Positions 38,701-43,941 of a stretch of DNA of 64,000 nt are shown here, piece by piece; position 1 is the stretch's first letter; each line of letters opens with the position of its first letter. The position numbers and the translations under genes are program-made. The stretch comes from Defluviitaleaceae bacterium (GTDB lineage Bacteria; Bacillota; Clostridia; Lachnospirales; WQUN01): positions 1 to 64,000 of the forward strand of contig WRDO01000014.1 of assembly GCA_009779755.1 (NCBI GenBank), written 5' to 3'. Under the pieces are notes generated by a model, which was given only the letters and a program-made list of their open reading frames with translations, ran no database searches and was not told the origin of the DNA.

Positions 38701-39143
38701 CTAAGCAATTCTAATACCGCATTGGCGGATGGATTATCCGTACTCGCATATCCCGCGGGCAGGCTGATGTAGCTAACATATTTTAACTTTTCATCCGGAT
38801 GCAACCCTTCGGGCAATACATTGTTTAATTGGGTTAATACGTGTGTCCCTGATACGGGGATAACATTATTATCAATATCTCTTTTTATTTCACCAACTTC
38901 GTCGATTTCTATAAGTCCCGCACCCGCTACGAACCCTACCAACTGCCCCGTAACCCGCATCTCCGTCAAATGGTTCTGCGCGGCGAGGTAAATCGTCCTT
39001 GCTACGTTCATGCGGTTCATTTGCCGCCCGGATTCGATGAACGACAATACGGCCGGTATCGAAGCGGCCGCCAGTATGGATATGATTACCAATACGATTA
39101 TAATTTCGGTTAGTGTAAATCCCGCGCGGATACGACGCTTCAT
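26778..39143 (-). CDS. Giant prepilin-GLUG adhesin (4121 residues)
   Basis: A single open frame of 12.4 kb. Residues 1-8 (MKRRIRAG) are a class III prepilin leader; cleavage would leave FTLTE with Glu at +5, then a hydrophobic helix to about residue 35 and a pilin-like alpha-1 with RTIYLAAQNHLTE near 60. The rest consists of about six modules starting near residues 390, 900, 1440, 2180, 2630 and 3160. Each opens with an IRS-x-RHL-like helix (for example IRSARHLYNI) and continues with GLUG repeats of the form GGIAGTNNGTITNP, expected to fold as beta-helices. From about 3600 to 4121 there are repeated Ig-like segments of MBG/YDG type. The tail ends EEDEEE; no LPXTG or SLH anchor is present. An AAGGGG precedes the ATG. 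It lies at the end of the assembly genes (pilO side) and before the minor prepilins. I infer a pilus-borne adhesin; the ligand is unknown. Confidence 0.88.
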   Translation of the reverse strand: MKRRIRAGFTLTEIIIVLVIISILAAASIPAVLSFIESGRQMNRMNVARTIYLAAQNHLTEMRVTGQLVGFVAGAGLIEIDEVGEIKRDIDNNVIPVSGTHVLTQLNNVLPEGLHPDEKLKYVSYISLPAGYASTDNPSANAVLELLSPVLTYQEVLNDAILIEFNVRTGAVLSVFYSDRFVENEAFTYGTPAPRTDNNNLVSGRRGMGYADNEARNRRQGFYGVGETGNPDIVINHELEVSLHDGYDSEFLGNLYGQNVFFARIRIPQNDLTNGNNSFTVTVSTTAGAKPVSLDFTISIIDTNDLSTAILLNNDRLRIEHTDVGISLIWVLDRFVMTNDPLSITNGFTFNYDEIIQVTVVGASAVSTLPSNPRSPFFHTWQNGNGGGTATIASARHLNNIRQANDGDGITGDGITFRQTDNITVLPLFTPIPGFAGTYNGNNHAINNLTVNATVDVGLFAVNNGTITNVVFYNPTIIGTRAGAVAGTNNGEINQVSIKNPNVTGSATSGGVIGNNTGMVDGVFVYFDNDERIILGGLGNVTASVGGIVGSNADTGEINNAIFMSPLEVPHVVPGNPANTGGIVGNNSGSLNNTFFLALAPIHGAGINPIVINPIVGTHSGTENYGTAYFLSGEPVWPEPAPVTDTNGWNIPPSGRSGFNQEAINTPAGQSRGTAMDTAELATNTVLASSLTGWVQRTPMDAATALDVDNPLFPYRFPAWMDNVITQGESGMIPGEPFWPIAVDSVKKAMQFTYFEDYDNDGRGWYNSREHANSLTTNDNRVVTHDGWAVEIKDVDRDGEEYHFRVGSTEFTITRTGTGAAAVWNAVPSLGAPTRFTIEISADEEEDWIRFIIPHIHLNASTGDGMIASTDDDVEAQEYNGRFAPPPPEPNTENIINIRSPRHINNISTTPNGKFMQRLDLNFRTYTPEINLSQGTVVNGVFGGYYDGGSREIIGVRIEPPNGLMLGLFAHVNGEVKNFIIRDMFVHAAGPNVNDIGTVAAVLGDGTISNVGSFDATINVTGAGATGATVNTGGLVGRVINDGEIKQSWSYASISVSGGTGQFNTGGLVGHLQSGTLTESFNAGFFDANEDTRTNGGTGSVLADRGNIGGLVGLNNGAVQHSFNNARVNVINVMVVLNGISRMQVNRGISAAADMGGIAGNNAGTIDYTYSTTFIPEPATHLALRTGGITGTGSEGVSNSYHLAHGSENITTIPIAKTALRDQPDSSTGFGDFVKGPGDDPETEDNTYADHYPYPILGWMVSFFEDVTKDWDWGWENINPIHEPPGANVFYFEQYSDTEVLGLWFAADSPMLQPAVLNRYVIRDGIGIELRPNLLGYAINIKTGTHAEHNFEVNFDVTGNISNDPGLALLTQRGPNNEHRFVIPASILTTVTPGVSNEENITITIELKANPEVGVYEPLPQYSATQWNRLFAPTAVRGIRSARHLYNIGTISTAPGFEYTQAMDISFGAYQTVNLSNLTATVIPELLSNVTYNGNGRHINALTIYAPDTDNIALFGENYGTITGVTIQNSSITGKENTGALVASNHGTITNPTLQVTNVTGTGTTGGIVGTNNGTITNPRVINSGNLTATPMTGGITGTTNVGGITGINNGTITGAQVENTRVNGSGNLVGGIAGTNAADTTIAGAMVTASSVTGMANTGGIAGTNNGRIQDPQVHGNGTISGSGGSTGTGGITGTSNVGGIAGTNTTEATITGQGIVLVRDTRIRGTGNDIGGIAGTNNGTITQVTLQNAYVSSNGNNVGGVAGGNTGSVTFVSVQQRVVGTPGATDNPMINGVNSVGGVVGQNTNGTITDVMVVSPSARPVVNGTNSGGIVGVTSGGAVDRLVYLAVAPRRGTVANPTVHPFAGSGTTGSQILYLSGEIATRPYQRTYNETGAAFHINYNFLTGIHENEGTTIDIRRAQLGQEVVRTGVRPNLSAANWTGWGINTDPVLNANDFAAIINVNDTRFPYANPEGTVVPTWPAWPIVEEDIVPANFTGIVYYEFYTDGTMGVFVRDAEHREILNTLNRDPNAIVIEAGFATNVFHNGNGGIFVSPNGDQFTASNWTNLLGGGNQVNAGSAWKTLIVPGITGSFRIIPMDLIVNYYNNNSINPMSLVYLIFTNNGNIGSNLVQLTGIAINPFFPKEIYLVAANNTGIIIPEFVGTGVNQRRNRPITPTYLPIRTPWQMQQLSRVATPAANFGRDYTFYLELNLDFSRTSSNQHGNIDTNAFTGGANNRNKTGVGTNFVTNTTHFANANRNVISGTFQGIFDGNGRMISNFNLNNTTNNKGIFNIIGDDAIVKNFTLINNAFIGGDNHGSVSYVNHGIIENVAVVSNAATPIGGANSGGIVWRNDGGTIENVLYVARAPGTTIIAPITRENINNGKINNAYFLAGSVPSPFNTAAHNIGTFLTTQQMSDLDLGNQWTTSDLRPTPVVNDENERTMRDIINPTDTNARYPYPYLGIAPPALVHPNRGNPPVATTFPIATFPATVFAYYEEYTNGQIRFHPSVPITGLTLLPLNDDNWVINNSGYAAIVPRPGWYTVRLAEQSEPPGLFGPLNEIRKAQAWPATGPPEFYFIKLDEFLPTGSTLTATEIFINDRPVANGGRFINNLFAKGIFNTADALQSEIVMDISIRRLQQLRNISSLTAVNQTGNKTFILERDIIMPGEGGTLVTGAFNGIFIGTFNGRRNTISNALDNPLSSVVNAVLFGQNNGVISDFNIGSVSGNRSNITVTANNGVTGTITGITMNNATLSRVVGGANVSAIADTNHGTVSNIMLNDVTVTGTNAAGISVTNYGNITNVNIYNSAINGTVTAGAIAATNNGTITQATVINTTVHGSGPIAEQTVGGIASVNRGTIKDVKFISNSEEPPISAANAESAGGIVGKNDGGTIENVLYIARAPGVDIIAPIARENENGGEIENAYFLAGSVPSPFNTKTHNNIGTFLTTQQMSDLEWGGLWTTSELRPTPVVNDVSERTMRDIINPGTNDDDARYPYPYLGTAPPLLVHPNRGTPSLSVTFPIAAFPAAIFAYYEEYEGGGMGFHTNVTVSGLTLLNDTEVISNSGYAAIVPHSGWYTVRLAGQSEPLNQIREAQVWPAVGPPEFYFIKLDEFFPTLPTPHSLTAVEIFINDVSVENENGGRYINNLFAKGIFDSADALQSGNGMDVSIRRFLHMRNISELTAADLTEYKTFILERDIIIPEVNEPIVTGIFNGTFTGTFNTRRSTISNTPENPESSPTHAILFEQNNGTVKDLDIGRVNGSISNITLTADNGDDGTITGITINNAVLSGGENVSAIADTNRGEIYNITLNNVTVTGLESAAGISVTNHGTIKNINIRDSAINGSVTVGAITATNDGTVTHASVVNTTVHGSVPMDAQTERSIGGITGRNYGTVTDVLFTSANTPNFIPVSAAAPDTGTVHIGGIVGYNRPYIMEDSYANPPVAGVLPGEIDRALYLAPAPFAPTPSDPASINPIIGYGTPATDSYFLAGMFIIPSDPTAEPPTDETRVAYNMAPREDINDTGIYRLTTEEFKRRIQNGEFDDWFTDHGWTLPEFTMPMDTFPYPWTSSAPHPTIQPGGEPWWPITLPVPITLADITVYRPWVYAEPSSSTYIEEAETFFPYTGDMFTVGPVVWTVTNTNDDTHVHFRADTPYTATVTLTPMPNFIFDDDIVAKILGIAAKVVTNNDGAITIFYDFDEMDKIVLDINDLKAESVVFNNKPYEVDENDVTLSLAGVHIPYPVDILPDVFISLAGQLKATYYDLSNDPPVELPGPPTDVGEYRVIVSVPDDNYYFTGEISLEFDITPAPIIKAGISIDKPSVFAEPDDDADIAVAETKPNITYTGDLFNIVGVQWEPQHDPFHADTVYTVIITLMANPNFTFEGIEDENALINGEEATIVGNSGDIITIAYIFPSVDMNKIDLDINISMEQNIIYNGNSHIGYIIDTTTLSVSDGQSITIPPDVLAAFVGQLDITYDTNPPSVPLTGPPIDARNYTVTFSVPLDNPFFMGSRSFNFTINPQPLDAPYNVVLAPDGVINFEKGENNDAAGATFTFTLYKDGVLVNGFENVALEGLYMDDIAAEMAGNSDEYTVTVTAHSDDPNYTDYATSIILLGFHIIKEEDEEE
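28950..32150. repeat. Tandem duplication of about 1.6 kb inside the giant prepilin gene
   Basis: The stretch near 30560-32150 is repeated with moderate divergence near 28950-30550. Both copies encode a segment with NDGGTIENVLY, IARAPG or VARAPG, AYFLAGSVPSPFNT, GTFLTTQQMSDL, RTMRDIIN, YPYPYLG, FAYYEEY, GPPEFYFIKLDEF and NNLFAKGIF, in the same order. Bounds are approximate, read from shared protein motifs about 1600 bases apart. Confidence 0.7.
32480..33450. other. AT-rich patch inside the giant prepilin gene
   Basis: This stretch of the open frame is visibly richer in A and T than the rest of the gene, with runs such as attattattataataatt, and it uses different codons for Asn, Ile and Lys. 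It encodes the end of the third module and the start of the fourth. Such a patch suggests that a module was acquired from another source. Confidence 0.5.
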
Positions 39144-39224
39144 TTACATCTACCCCTTCCGATTACTAAGTCCCCCGGACACCATTTGGTTGTTTCAAAT
39201 TTGTTATTCTAAATTATTATTTAC

Positions 39225-39443
39225 TCATACAGCAATCTCAATCTGTGAAATCCCTGCAAACACGGGTATTTGTTTTATATCGTCATCATTCATTTCTTCA
39301 AGGCAAAGCAATATAACTTCTTTTAATTTGGCATGTATTTCCTCAATTGACGCGGCGCATGTATGCGCACCCGCAAGACAGGGAAGATAGCCGACATATA
39401 ACCCGCTTTCAATATCCTTTTCTATATAAGCCGTATAATGCAT
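39225..39443 (-). CDS. Solitary HicB-like protein
   Basis: The 72-residue protein has the HicB partial RNase-H fold: YTAYIEKDIESGLYVGYLPCLAGAHT followed by SIEEIHAKLKEVILLCLEE. It lacks the C-terminal DNA-binding extension. AAGGAG precedes the ATG. There is no hicA toxin gene beside it, so it is either an orphan antitoxin or has another regulatory role. It stands between pilO and the giant prepilin gene in the same direction. Confidence 0.72.
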   Translation of the reverse strand: MHYTAYIEKDIESGLYVGYLPCLAGAHTCAASIEEIHAKLKEVILLCLEEMNDDDIKQIPVFAGISQIEIAV

Positions 39444-39465
39444 GTGATTTACTCCTTCCCCACCC

Positions 39466-40020
39466 CTACAAAGCCCGCATCATGATGACCTCAAAGTTGA
39501 TGGATATACCTTCCAAGTGGTCGCTCCCTACGCCGAAGGATACGCGGGTTACGCGCAGGTATTCGGTTCGCTCCACGGTGTCCAACAGGCGCATGAAGTC
39601 ATCGTATGCGCCGCTGAGGGTCATGCTTGCCTGCATAACCAGGAACGCGTCCCATTGCGCGGGGACGGTCGGCTGGGTCAGGCTTTGGCTCGTATAGGCC
39701 AGGTTGTGCGCTCCGCAAAGCAGGGTGAGCATACGCCCTACTCCACTGATATGCGACTCGTTGAGGAAACGCGAACGCGCGTCGTCGAATTGCTCGATGG
39801 CGGCGGCGTGGTTGGAACGGGTAAAGGGCGCCGCGTTAAGCATCGCCTGCATTTGCATCCGCTCGAGGGTCAATTCGCCCAAGCGTTCCCGTTCGTCCTG
39901 TTGGCGGTTGTTCAGCGGGATGATGACATACATGACCATAAGCGCGGTAAACCCGAAGAAAACCAACAGGAACAACATCTTCTTCTCCCGCTTGGTGAAT
40001 CCCTTTTTTTCGGTCTGCAT
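39466..40020 (-). CDS. pilO: PilO-like type IV pilus alignment protein
   Basis: The 184-residue protein has a short basic N-terminus, one membrane helix (about 15-37), a coiled-coil stretch (NNRQQDERERLGELTLERMQ) and a ferredoxin-like globular part ending with SINFEVIMM. That layout is typical of PilO. Its ATG overlaps the TAA of the PilM-PilN gene (TAATG). It should pair with the PilN half of that protein to connect the ATPase side to the pilus fibre. Sequence similarity in this family is low, so the call leans on layout and context. Confidence 0.75.
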   Translation of the reverse strand: MQTEKKGFTKREKKMLFLLVFFGFTALMVMYVIIPLNNRQQDERERLGELTLERMQMQAMLNAAPFTRSNHAAAIEQFDDARSRFLNESHISGVGRMLTLLCGAHNLAYTSQSLTQPTVPAQWDAFLVMQASMTLSGAYDDFMRLLDTVERTEYLRVTRVSFGVGSDHLEGISINFEVIMMRAL

Positions 40021-41432
40021 TATTCGTCCTCCCCTTCTTCCAGCGCAAGGATGATCTCGACGCTGAAGGAAAATCCCCCCGCGCCGGCACCGAAGCCGGT
40101 GTATATGACATCCTGCGCCACGCCGATGGCGTATAACGCGTCTACATACGCGGGGCCGATCGTCGCATCGGCTGCGCTTGCGCTGACACGCACCCTACCC
40201 GTCGCTTCGTTGAAGTCGAAGGAGGAAATGTTCACTTCTATGCCGTGCCCGAACAGAATTTGATTAATCATCCGGCTTGCGGCGGCGGGCATGGAATTCT
40301 CCCAATCGATCCGCTCACCGAACTGCCGCGAAATACGGAAGATATCGTTCGTCTCATTGATCAAATCGTTTAATTCCTGCAAGGCGAAAACGTTCGCCGG
40401 GTCATGGAGGTACGCCTCCACTTCGCCGATGCTCCCCCGTACGTCGCGCAGTTCCATAAACAAATAGGCGGCGATGCCGATCAGGACGGCGGCGTACACC
40501 GTCAATACGGGTATCCACCATTTCTTGGGCCGCTTGCTCCTTACGTAGCGTTCCAACTCGCTGCGCGCCGCGATAAGGTCGATGCCCGATTGGCCGTACT
40601 GCATGTTAAGGCAAGCGAAGTGCGCTTCGGGCGGGATTTCGACGGCGCCCGCGTACAGCACGAGCTTGCTGACATTGATCCCCTCGTGGGTATTGCGGCC
40701 CTCCAGCAGGACCATATCCGCGTTGGAGATACCCAAATAATAGCTCTGGGTGATTTCGTCATATTTTTGCGATTGTACGAATTGGTTGAGGTTGGAAAGG
40801 CTGTCGTTGATTTGCGCGTGGATCTGTTCCTTTTCGTCGCCGTAGAGGCGCGTGCGCTGCATCATAATATTGTTGCCCTTGACGAAGATAGCCGAGAGCA
40901 TCGTGGTCCCGTCCAGCAGGTTAAGTACGATCGTCGCCTGTTGCAGGAAGGTCGTGGTGCGTACCAGCGCATACAAAAGCTCCGTACCCACACGGATGCC
41001 GGTGAGTTTGATACCCGCCAGCTTAAACGTGTCGGCATAACTGTCCACTTGCTGTTTGTTGACGCCGCACCCCAATATCGTGCCGTCACCCAGCTTTTTA
41101 TACGCGGCTACCAAGTCGTTGGTGTCGCTGATGGAGTCCGCGAAGTCGTCACGCACGCGCTGCAGGTATTGCTTATGGCTCAGTCTGGGCGTAGCCAGCT
41201 TCCGCGTGAGGATCGACGAACCGTCCACGACCAAAGACACCCCACCCTTAAACAAGGCAGGATAATCCTTCTTCATGGAGGTCAGGCATTCCGCCAAGAA
41301 GGGTGCGTCCATGATGTTGCCGTTGAACATCGTCCCTTCGGGCAGGGGGTGGGAGGCTACCTTGTTGACCGTCTTACCCGTGTAGCCGATGGCCAATATT
41401 TGATCGGCCGATACGTAAATCGAAGTCTTCAT
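40020..41432 (-). CDS. PilM-PilN fusion protein of the type IV pilus platform
   Basis: This 470-residue protein combines two proteins that are separate in most species. Residues 1 to about 310 are an actin-like ATPase of the PilM kind (SADQILAIGYTG, VVDGSSILTRKL, LNLLDGTTMLSAIFVKGN, YLGISNADMVLLEG). After a basic RSKRPKKWW comes a membrane helix (about 327-347), a coiled coil and a PilN-type periplasm-like domain ending EIILALEEGEDE. PilM normally binds the N-terminal peptide of PilN; here they are covalently joined. It begins 6 bases after pilC and overlaps pilO by one base. Confidence 0.78.
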   Translation of the reverse strand: MKTSIYVSADQILAIGYTGKTVNKVASHPLPEGTMFNGNIMDAPFLAECLTSMKKDYPALFKGGVSLVVDGSSILTRKLATPRLSHKQYLQRVRDDFADSISDTNDLVAAYKKLGDGTILGCGVNKQQVDSYADTFKLAGIKLTGIRVGTELLYALVRTTTFLQQATIVLNLLDGTTMLSAIFVKGNNIMMQRTRLYGDEKEQIHAQINDSLSNLNQFVQSQKYDEITQSYYLGISNADMVLLEGRNTHEGINVSKLVLYAGAVEIPPEAHFACLNMQYGQSGIDLIAARSELERYVRSKRPKKWWIPVLTVYAAVLIGIAAYLFMELRDVRGSIGEVEAYLHDPANVFALQELNDLINETNDIFRISRQFGERIDWENSMPAAASRMINQILFGHGIEVNISSFDFNEATGRVRVSASAADATIGPAYVDALYAIGVAQDVIYTGFGAGAGGFSFSVEIILALEEGEDE

Positions 41433-41438
41433 AATCCC

Positions 41439-42626
41439 CTACACTCCGAATGTGTCATATAATCCGGCCATCGGCATCATAACCGACAGCAAAACAACCA
41501 TTATAACGATACCCATCACCACAAGCATTACGGGCTCGGACAGGGCAACCAACGCGCCCGTGGCCTCTTCAGCCTCGTATTCGAAGGAATCCGCCGTGGA
41601 TACCAACATCGTATCCAACCGCCCGGCCTCTTCACCGATCATAATCGTATTGGCCAGCTTATTATCGAAGCCGTCGATCTTACGCACCGAAGCGGACAGG
41701 GACTCGCCGTTGCGTACGTCCTTCACCAAGTCGATGAATTGCAACTCGATGTAGCGGTTCATAACGACCGTGCCCGTTATCTCCAGCGATTTGATCATGG
41801 ATACGCCGCTGGAATACAGCGACGACAGCGTACGCGAAAAGCGGGCGGTATAAATAATGCGCAACAGCTTGCCGATGACGGGCATCCGCAACTTCGATTT
41901 GTCGAACGCCAAACGGACGCTGTCGATCGAAAGTAGGTACTGTACCAATACAATCGACACCAAACTTACAATGACGATCAAATACCATCCGTTCATTAAA
42001 AAATTGCTGAAGGCGATGACCACCCGCGTAATCATGGGCAGGTCCATATCCTCCAGCATATCAAAGAAGCTGGGCAGCACCAACAAAAAGACGATCAGCA
42101 CAACAGCCACCGTCGCGAATCCGAGAATCTTGGGATAACGCATCGCGCTTTTTATCTTGCCTTCCAGCTTGTGTTCTTTTTCGTAGTGGAGGGCCATGCG
42201 GGACATCACGTTCTCCAGCCGTCCGCTGGTTTCGCCCGACGCGGCCATGTTCACCAATAACAGCGGAAACGCGTTGCCGTGCTCGCGCATGGCGTCCGAT
42301 AAAGCCATCCCCTTTTGGATATCCTTGTGCATCCGTTCGAAGATCGCCTTCAATTTGGGTATGTTGTCGCGTTCCTTAACGATTTCCATCGCGCGTACCA
42401 CCGTGATGCCCGAGGCCATCATGTTGGAAAGCTGGCGGCAGAAGTCCGACACCTCATTCGACTTGACGCGGTAGGAATACCGCTTTTCGTCCAGCACCTT
42501 AAACCGCGTGGGGAATACGCCGCGCCCCAGCAGAATCCTGCGCAGGTCGGCTTCGTCACGGGCATCGACTTGGCCCGTCACCTTCTTGTTGTTAACGTCC
42601 AGCGCGGTGAAATTATACTTTGGCAT
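41439..42626 (-). CDS. pilC: Type IV pilus platform protein PilC
   Basis: The 395-residue polytopic protein holds two type II secretion F domains. The first has FCRQLSNMMASGITVVRAMEI and MSRMALHYEKEHKLEGKIKSAM; the second has ARFSRTLSSLYSSGVSMIKSLEI and TIMIGEEAGRLDTML. Membrane segments are near 170-220 and at the C-terminus (VMLVVMGIVIMVVLLSVM). It is the inner-membrane base on which PilB and PilT act. A GGAG precedes the ATG. Confidence 0.95.
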   Translation of the reverse strand: MPKYNFTALDVNNKKVTGQVDARDEADLRRILLGRGVFPTRFKVLDEKRYSYRVKSNEVSDFCRQLSNMMASGITVVRAMEIVKERDNIPKLKAIFERMHKDIQKGMALSDAMREHGNAFPLLLVNMAASGETSGRLENVMSRMALHYEKEHKLEGKIKSAMRYPKILGFATVAVVLIVFLLVLPSFFDMLEDMDLPMITRVVIAFSNFLMNGWYLIVIVSLVSIVLVQYLLSIDSVRLAFDKSKLRMPVIGKLLRIIYTARFSRTLSSLYSSGVSMIKSLEITGTVVMNRYIELQFIDLVKDVRNGESLSASVRKIDGFDNKLANTIMIGEEAGRLDTMLVSTADSFEYEAEEATGALVALSEPVMLVVMGIVIMVVLLSVMMPMAGLYDTFGV

Positions 42627-42640
42627 GGACCGCTCCTAAT

Positions 42641-43204
42641 CTATAGGGATAAGAAACCCATGTACCATCCCACAACCCGGCCGCCGTACAGCATGGCCGC
42701 AAACACACCCGCACATAATGCGGGCCCAAAGGCGATCGGTTCGCCGCGTTTGTTTTTCCCCGTGGCCCTGAGGTATATACCCCAAGCGACGGCCAGCACC
42801 AACGCGACAAAGAACCCGAACAGCGTATTCTGCCACCCCAGCAGAAATCCGCATACCGCCATCAACTTGATATCCCCGCCGCCGAAGGCGTTGTTGACGA
42901 CAAGTGCCATCACCAGCATAGGCAGGCTGATCACCAATAAACCGATCCCCCGTGATAACAGCGTTACTTCCGGCTGCGCCCATATCGCCGCGGCGGCGAA
43001 GGGGATGAGCGCGAGTACAAACTTATCCGGGATTTCCTGCGTGTCGAAATCAATGACGGCGACCGTCAGCAGTATGGCGGCAACGGCTATCGACAGCGGC
43101 AGCATCCATCCCCAACCGAAGCGATGGATGCTTAAAAGCAATGCCGCAACGGCGACGACCCCAATGGTTAGTATGCGCGTCATTCGATTATGTATCCGCC
43201 CCAT
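42641..43204 (-). CDS. pilD: Prepilin peptidase (A24) without the methyltransferase domain
   Basis: I chose the ATG at 43204 (187 residues); 43183 is a possible alternative. Longer frames would run into the upstream coiled-coil gene. Two catalytic Asp are seen in VAVIDFDTQEIPD and FGGGDIKLMAVCGF. There are about six to seven membrane segments. The N-terminal domain with CxxC pairs that methylates the new N-terminus in most PilD enzymes is absent, so this resembles shorter CpaA or FlaK enzymes. It should process PilA, the giant prepilin and the minor prepilins. Confidence 0.9.
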   Translation of the reverse strand: MGRIHNRMTRILTIGVVAVAALLLSIHRFGWGWMLPLSIAVAAILLTVAVIDFDTQEIPDKFVLALIPFAAAAIWAQPEVTLLSRGIGLLVISLPMLVMALVVNNAFGGGDIKLMAVCGFLLGWQNTLFGFFVALVLAVAWGIYLRATGKNKRGEPIAFGPALCAGVFAAMLYGGRVVGWYMGFLSL

Positions 43205-43217
43205 GACACATGATTCG

Positions 43218-43592
43218 CTATATGGCTTCCCGTATAGCGGCGAATTTACGCGAGTGCGACGAAACAACGGCTGTGATAACCGAAACTTCTTCCGCTCTGT
43301 TTTCGACAATGGGGGTGATGTAGTCCAAGCGGCGAACCAAGTCGAGATGCCCCTCAGCCAGCATTCTTATGTTCTTGTCTATTTCATTTTCTATAATCAC
43401 TTTTATACCGGAGATTTCATGTTTTATACCGGTGATTTCATTTTCCATGTCGATTTGGCCTTGCTTTAAGCCGGCTATGTCTGCCTTCATTTCGGTTATG
43501 TCTGTCTTTATGACGCTTACGTTTTCATTTAAGCCGTTAACGTTTTGCACTACCGTTTCAAGCAATGATAAAATCCTGTCTTCGTTACTCAT
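43218..43592 (-). CDS. Small coiled-coil protein
   Basis: The ATG at 43592 is preceded by GAGGAGG. The 124-residue soluble protein is almost wholly heptad-repeat coiled coil, with a repeated motif (VIKTDITEMKADIAGLKQG, ENEITGIKHEISGIK), and ends in a short basic tail. I do not recognise a specific function; similar proteins are scattered in Clostridia. It lies between the nucleotidyltransferase fragment and pilD and could be the remnant or partner of a small regulatory module. Confidence 0.6.
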   Translation of the reverse strand: MSNEDRILSLLETVVQNVNGLNENVSVIKTDITEMKADIAGLKQGQIDMENEITGIKHEISGIKVIIENEIDKNIRMLAEGHLDLVRRLDYITPIVENRAEEVSVITAVVSSHSRKFAAIREAI

Positions 43593-43628
43593 TTGAATCC
43601 TCCTCAATTATTTTGTCGGTATTACGTA

Positions 43629-43760
43629 TCAACTTACCCTTCGTGCTTCGCTTCCGAAAAGGAAGATATACCGTATTTTCGGGTCGTACGATTCTTGCGA
43701 TATACGCTCCACGATTTGCCGTGCGACGGGGCGCAGCTTGGCGGTTGCCCGGTCGTTCAT
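43629..43760 (-). pseudogene. Truncated MNT-type nucleotidyltransferase domain
   Basis: A 43-residue frame starts with ATG at 43760 (AAGGAAAT upstream) and stops at 43629. Its end, YIFLFGSEARR, is the start of the minimal nucleotidyltransferase motif (GSxARGE...), and the frame stops before the catalytic Asp pair. Full members are about 100 residues or more and often pair with HEPN toxins. I read it as a decayed toxin-antitoxin or HEPN-MNT gene. Confidence 0.55.
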
Positions 43761-43831
43761 TTGATTTCCTTGCTTCATGTTTGCATCCCTTAGAACTTAT
43801 GTTTTATTCCGCTTTGGCTTCATTTATTGCT

Positions 43832-43882
43832 AAAAAATGTACCGCAGGGGGAGACGGCATGGATGCGTCGCCTCCCCCGCGG
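43832..43882 (-). terminator. Probable intrinsic terminator after pilA, built from a GC-rich palindrome
   Basis: On the minus strand a long stem (CCGC and GGGGGAG paired with TCCCCC and GCGG, with an inner GCAT/ATGC stem) is followed within four bases by six T residues. It lies about 60 bases after the pilA stop. A strong terminator here would let pilA be made in excess over the genes beyond. The sequence of the stem resembles the palindrome inside dxs. Confidence 0.55.
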
Positions 43883-43941
43883 GTGGGGTGAATGGATTAA
43901 AAACACAATATTATCGTAATAATAATTTACTTGTAAAATAT

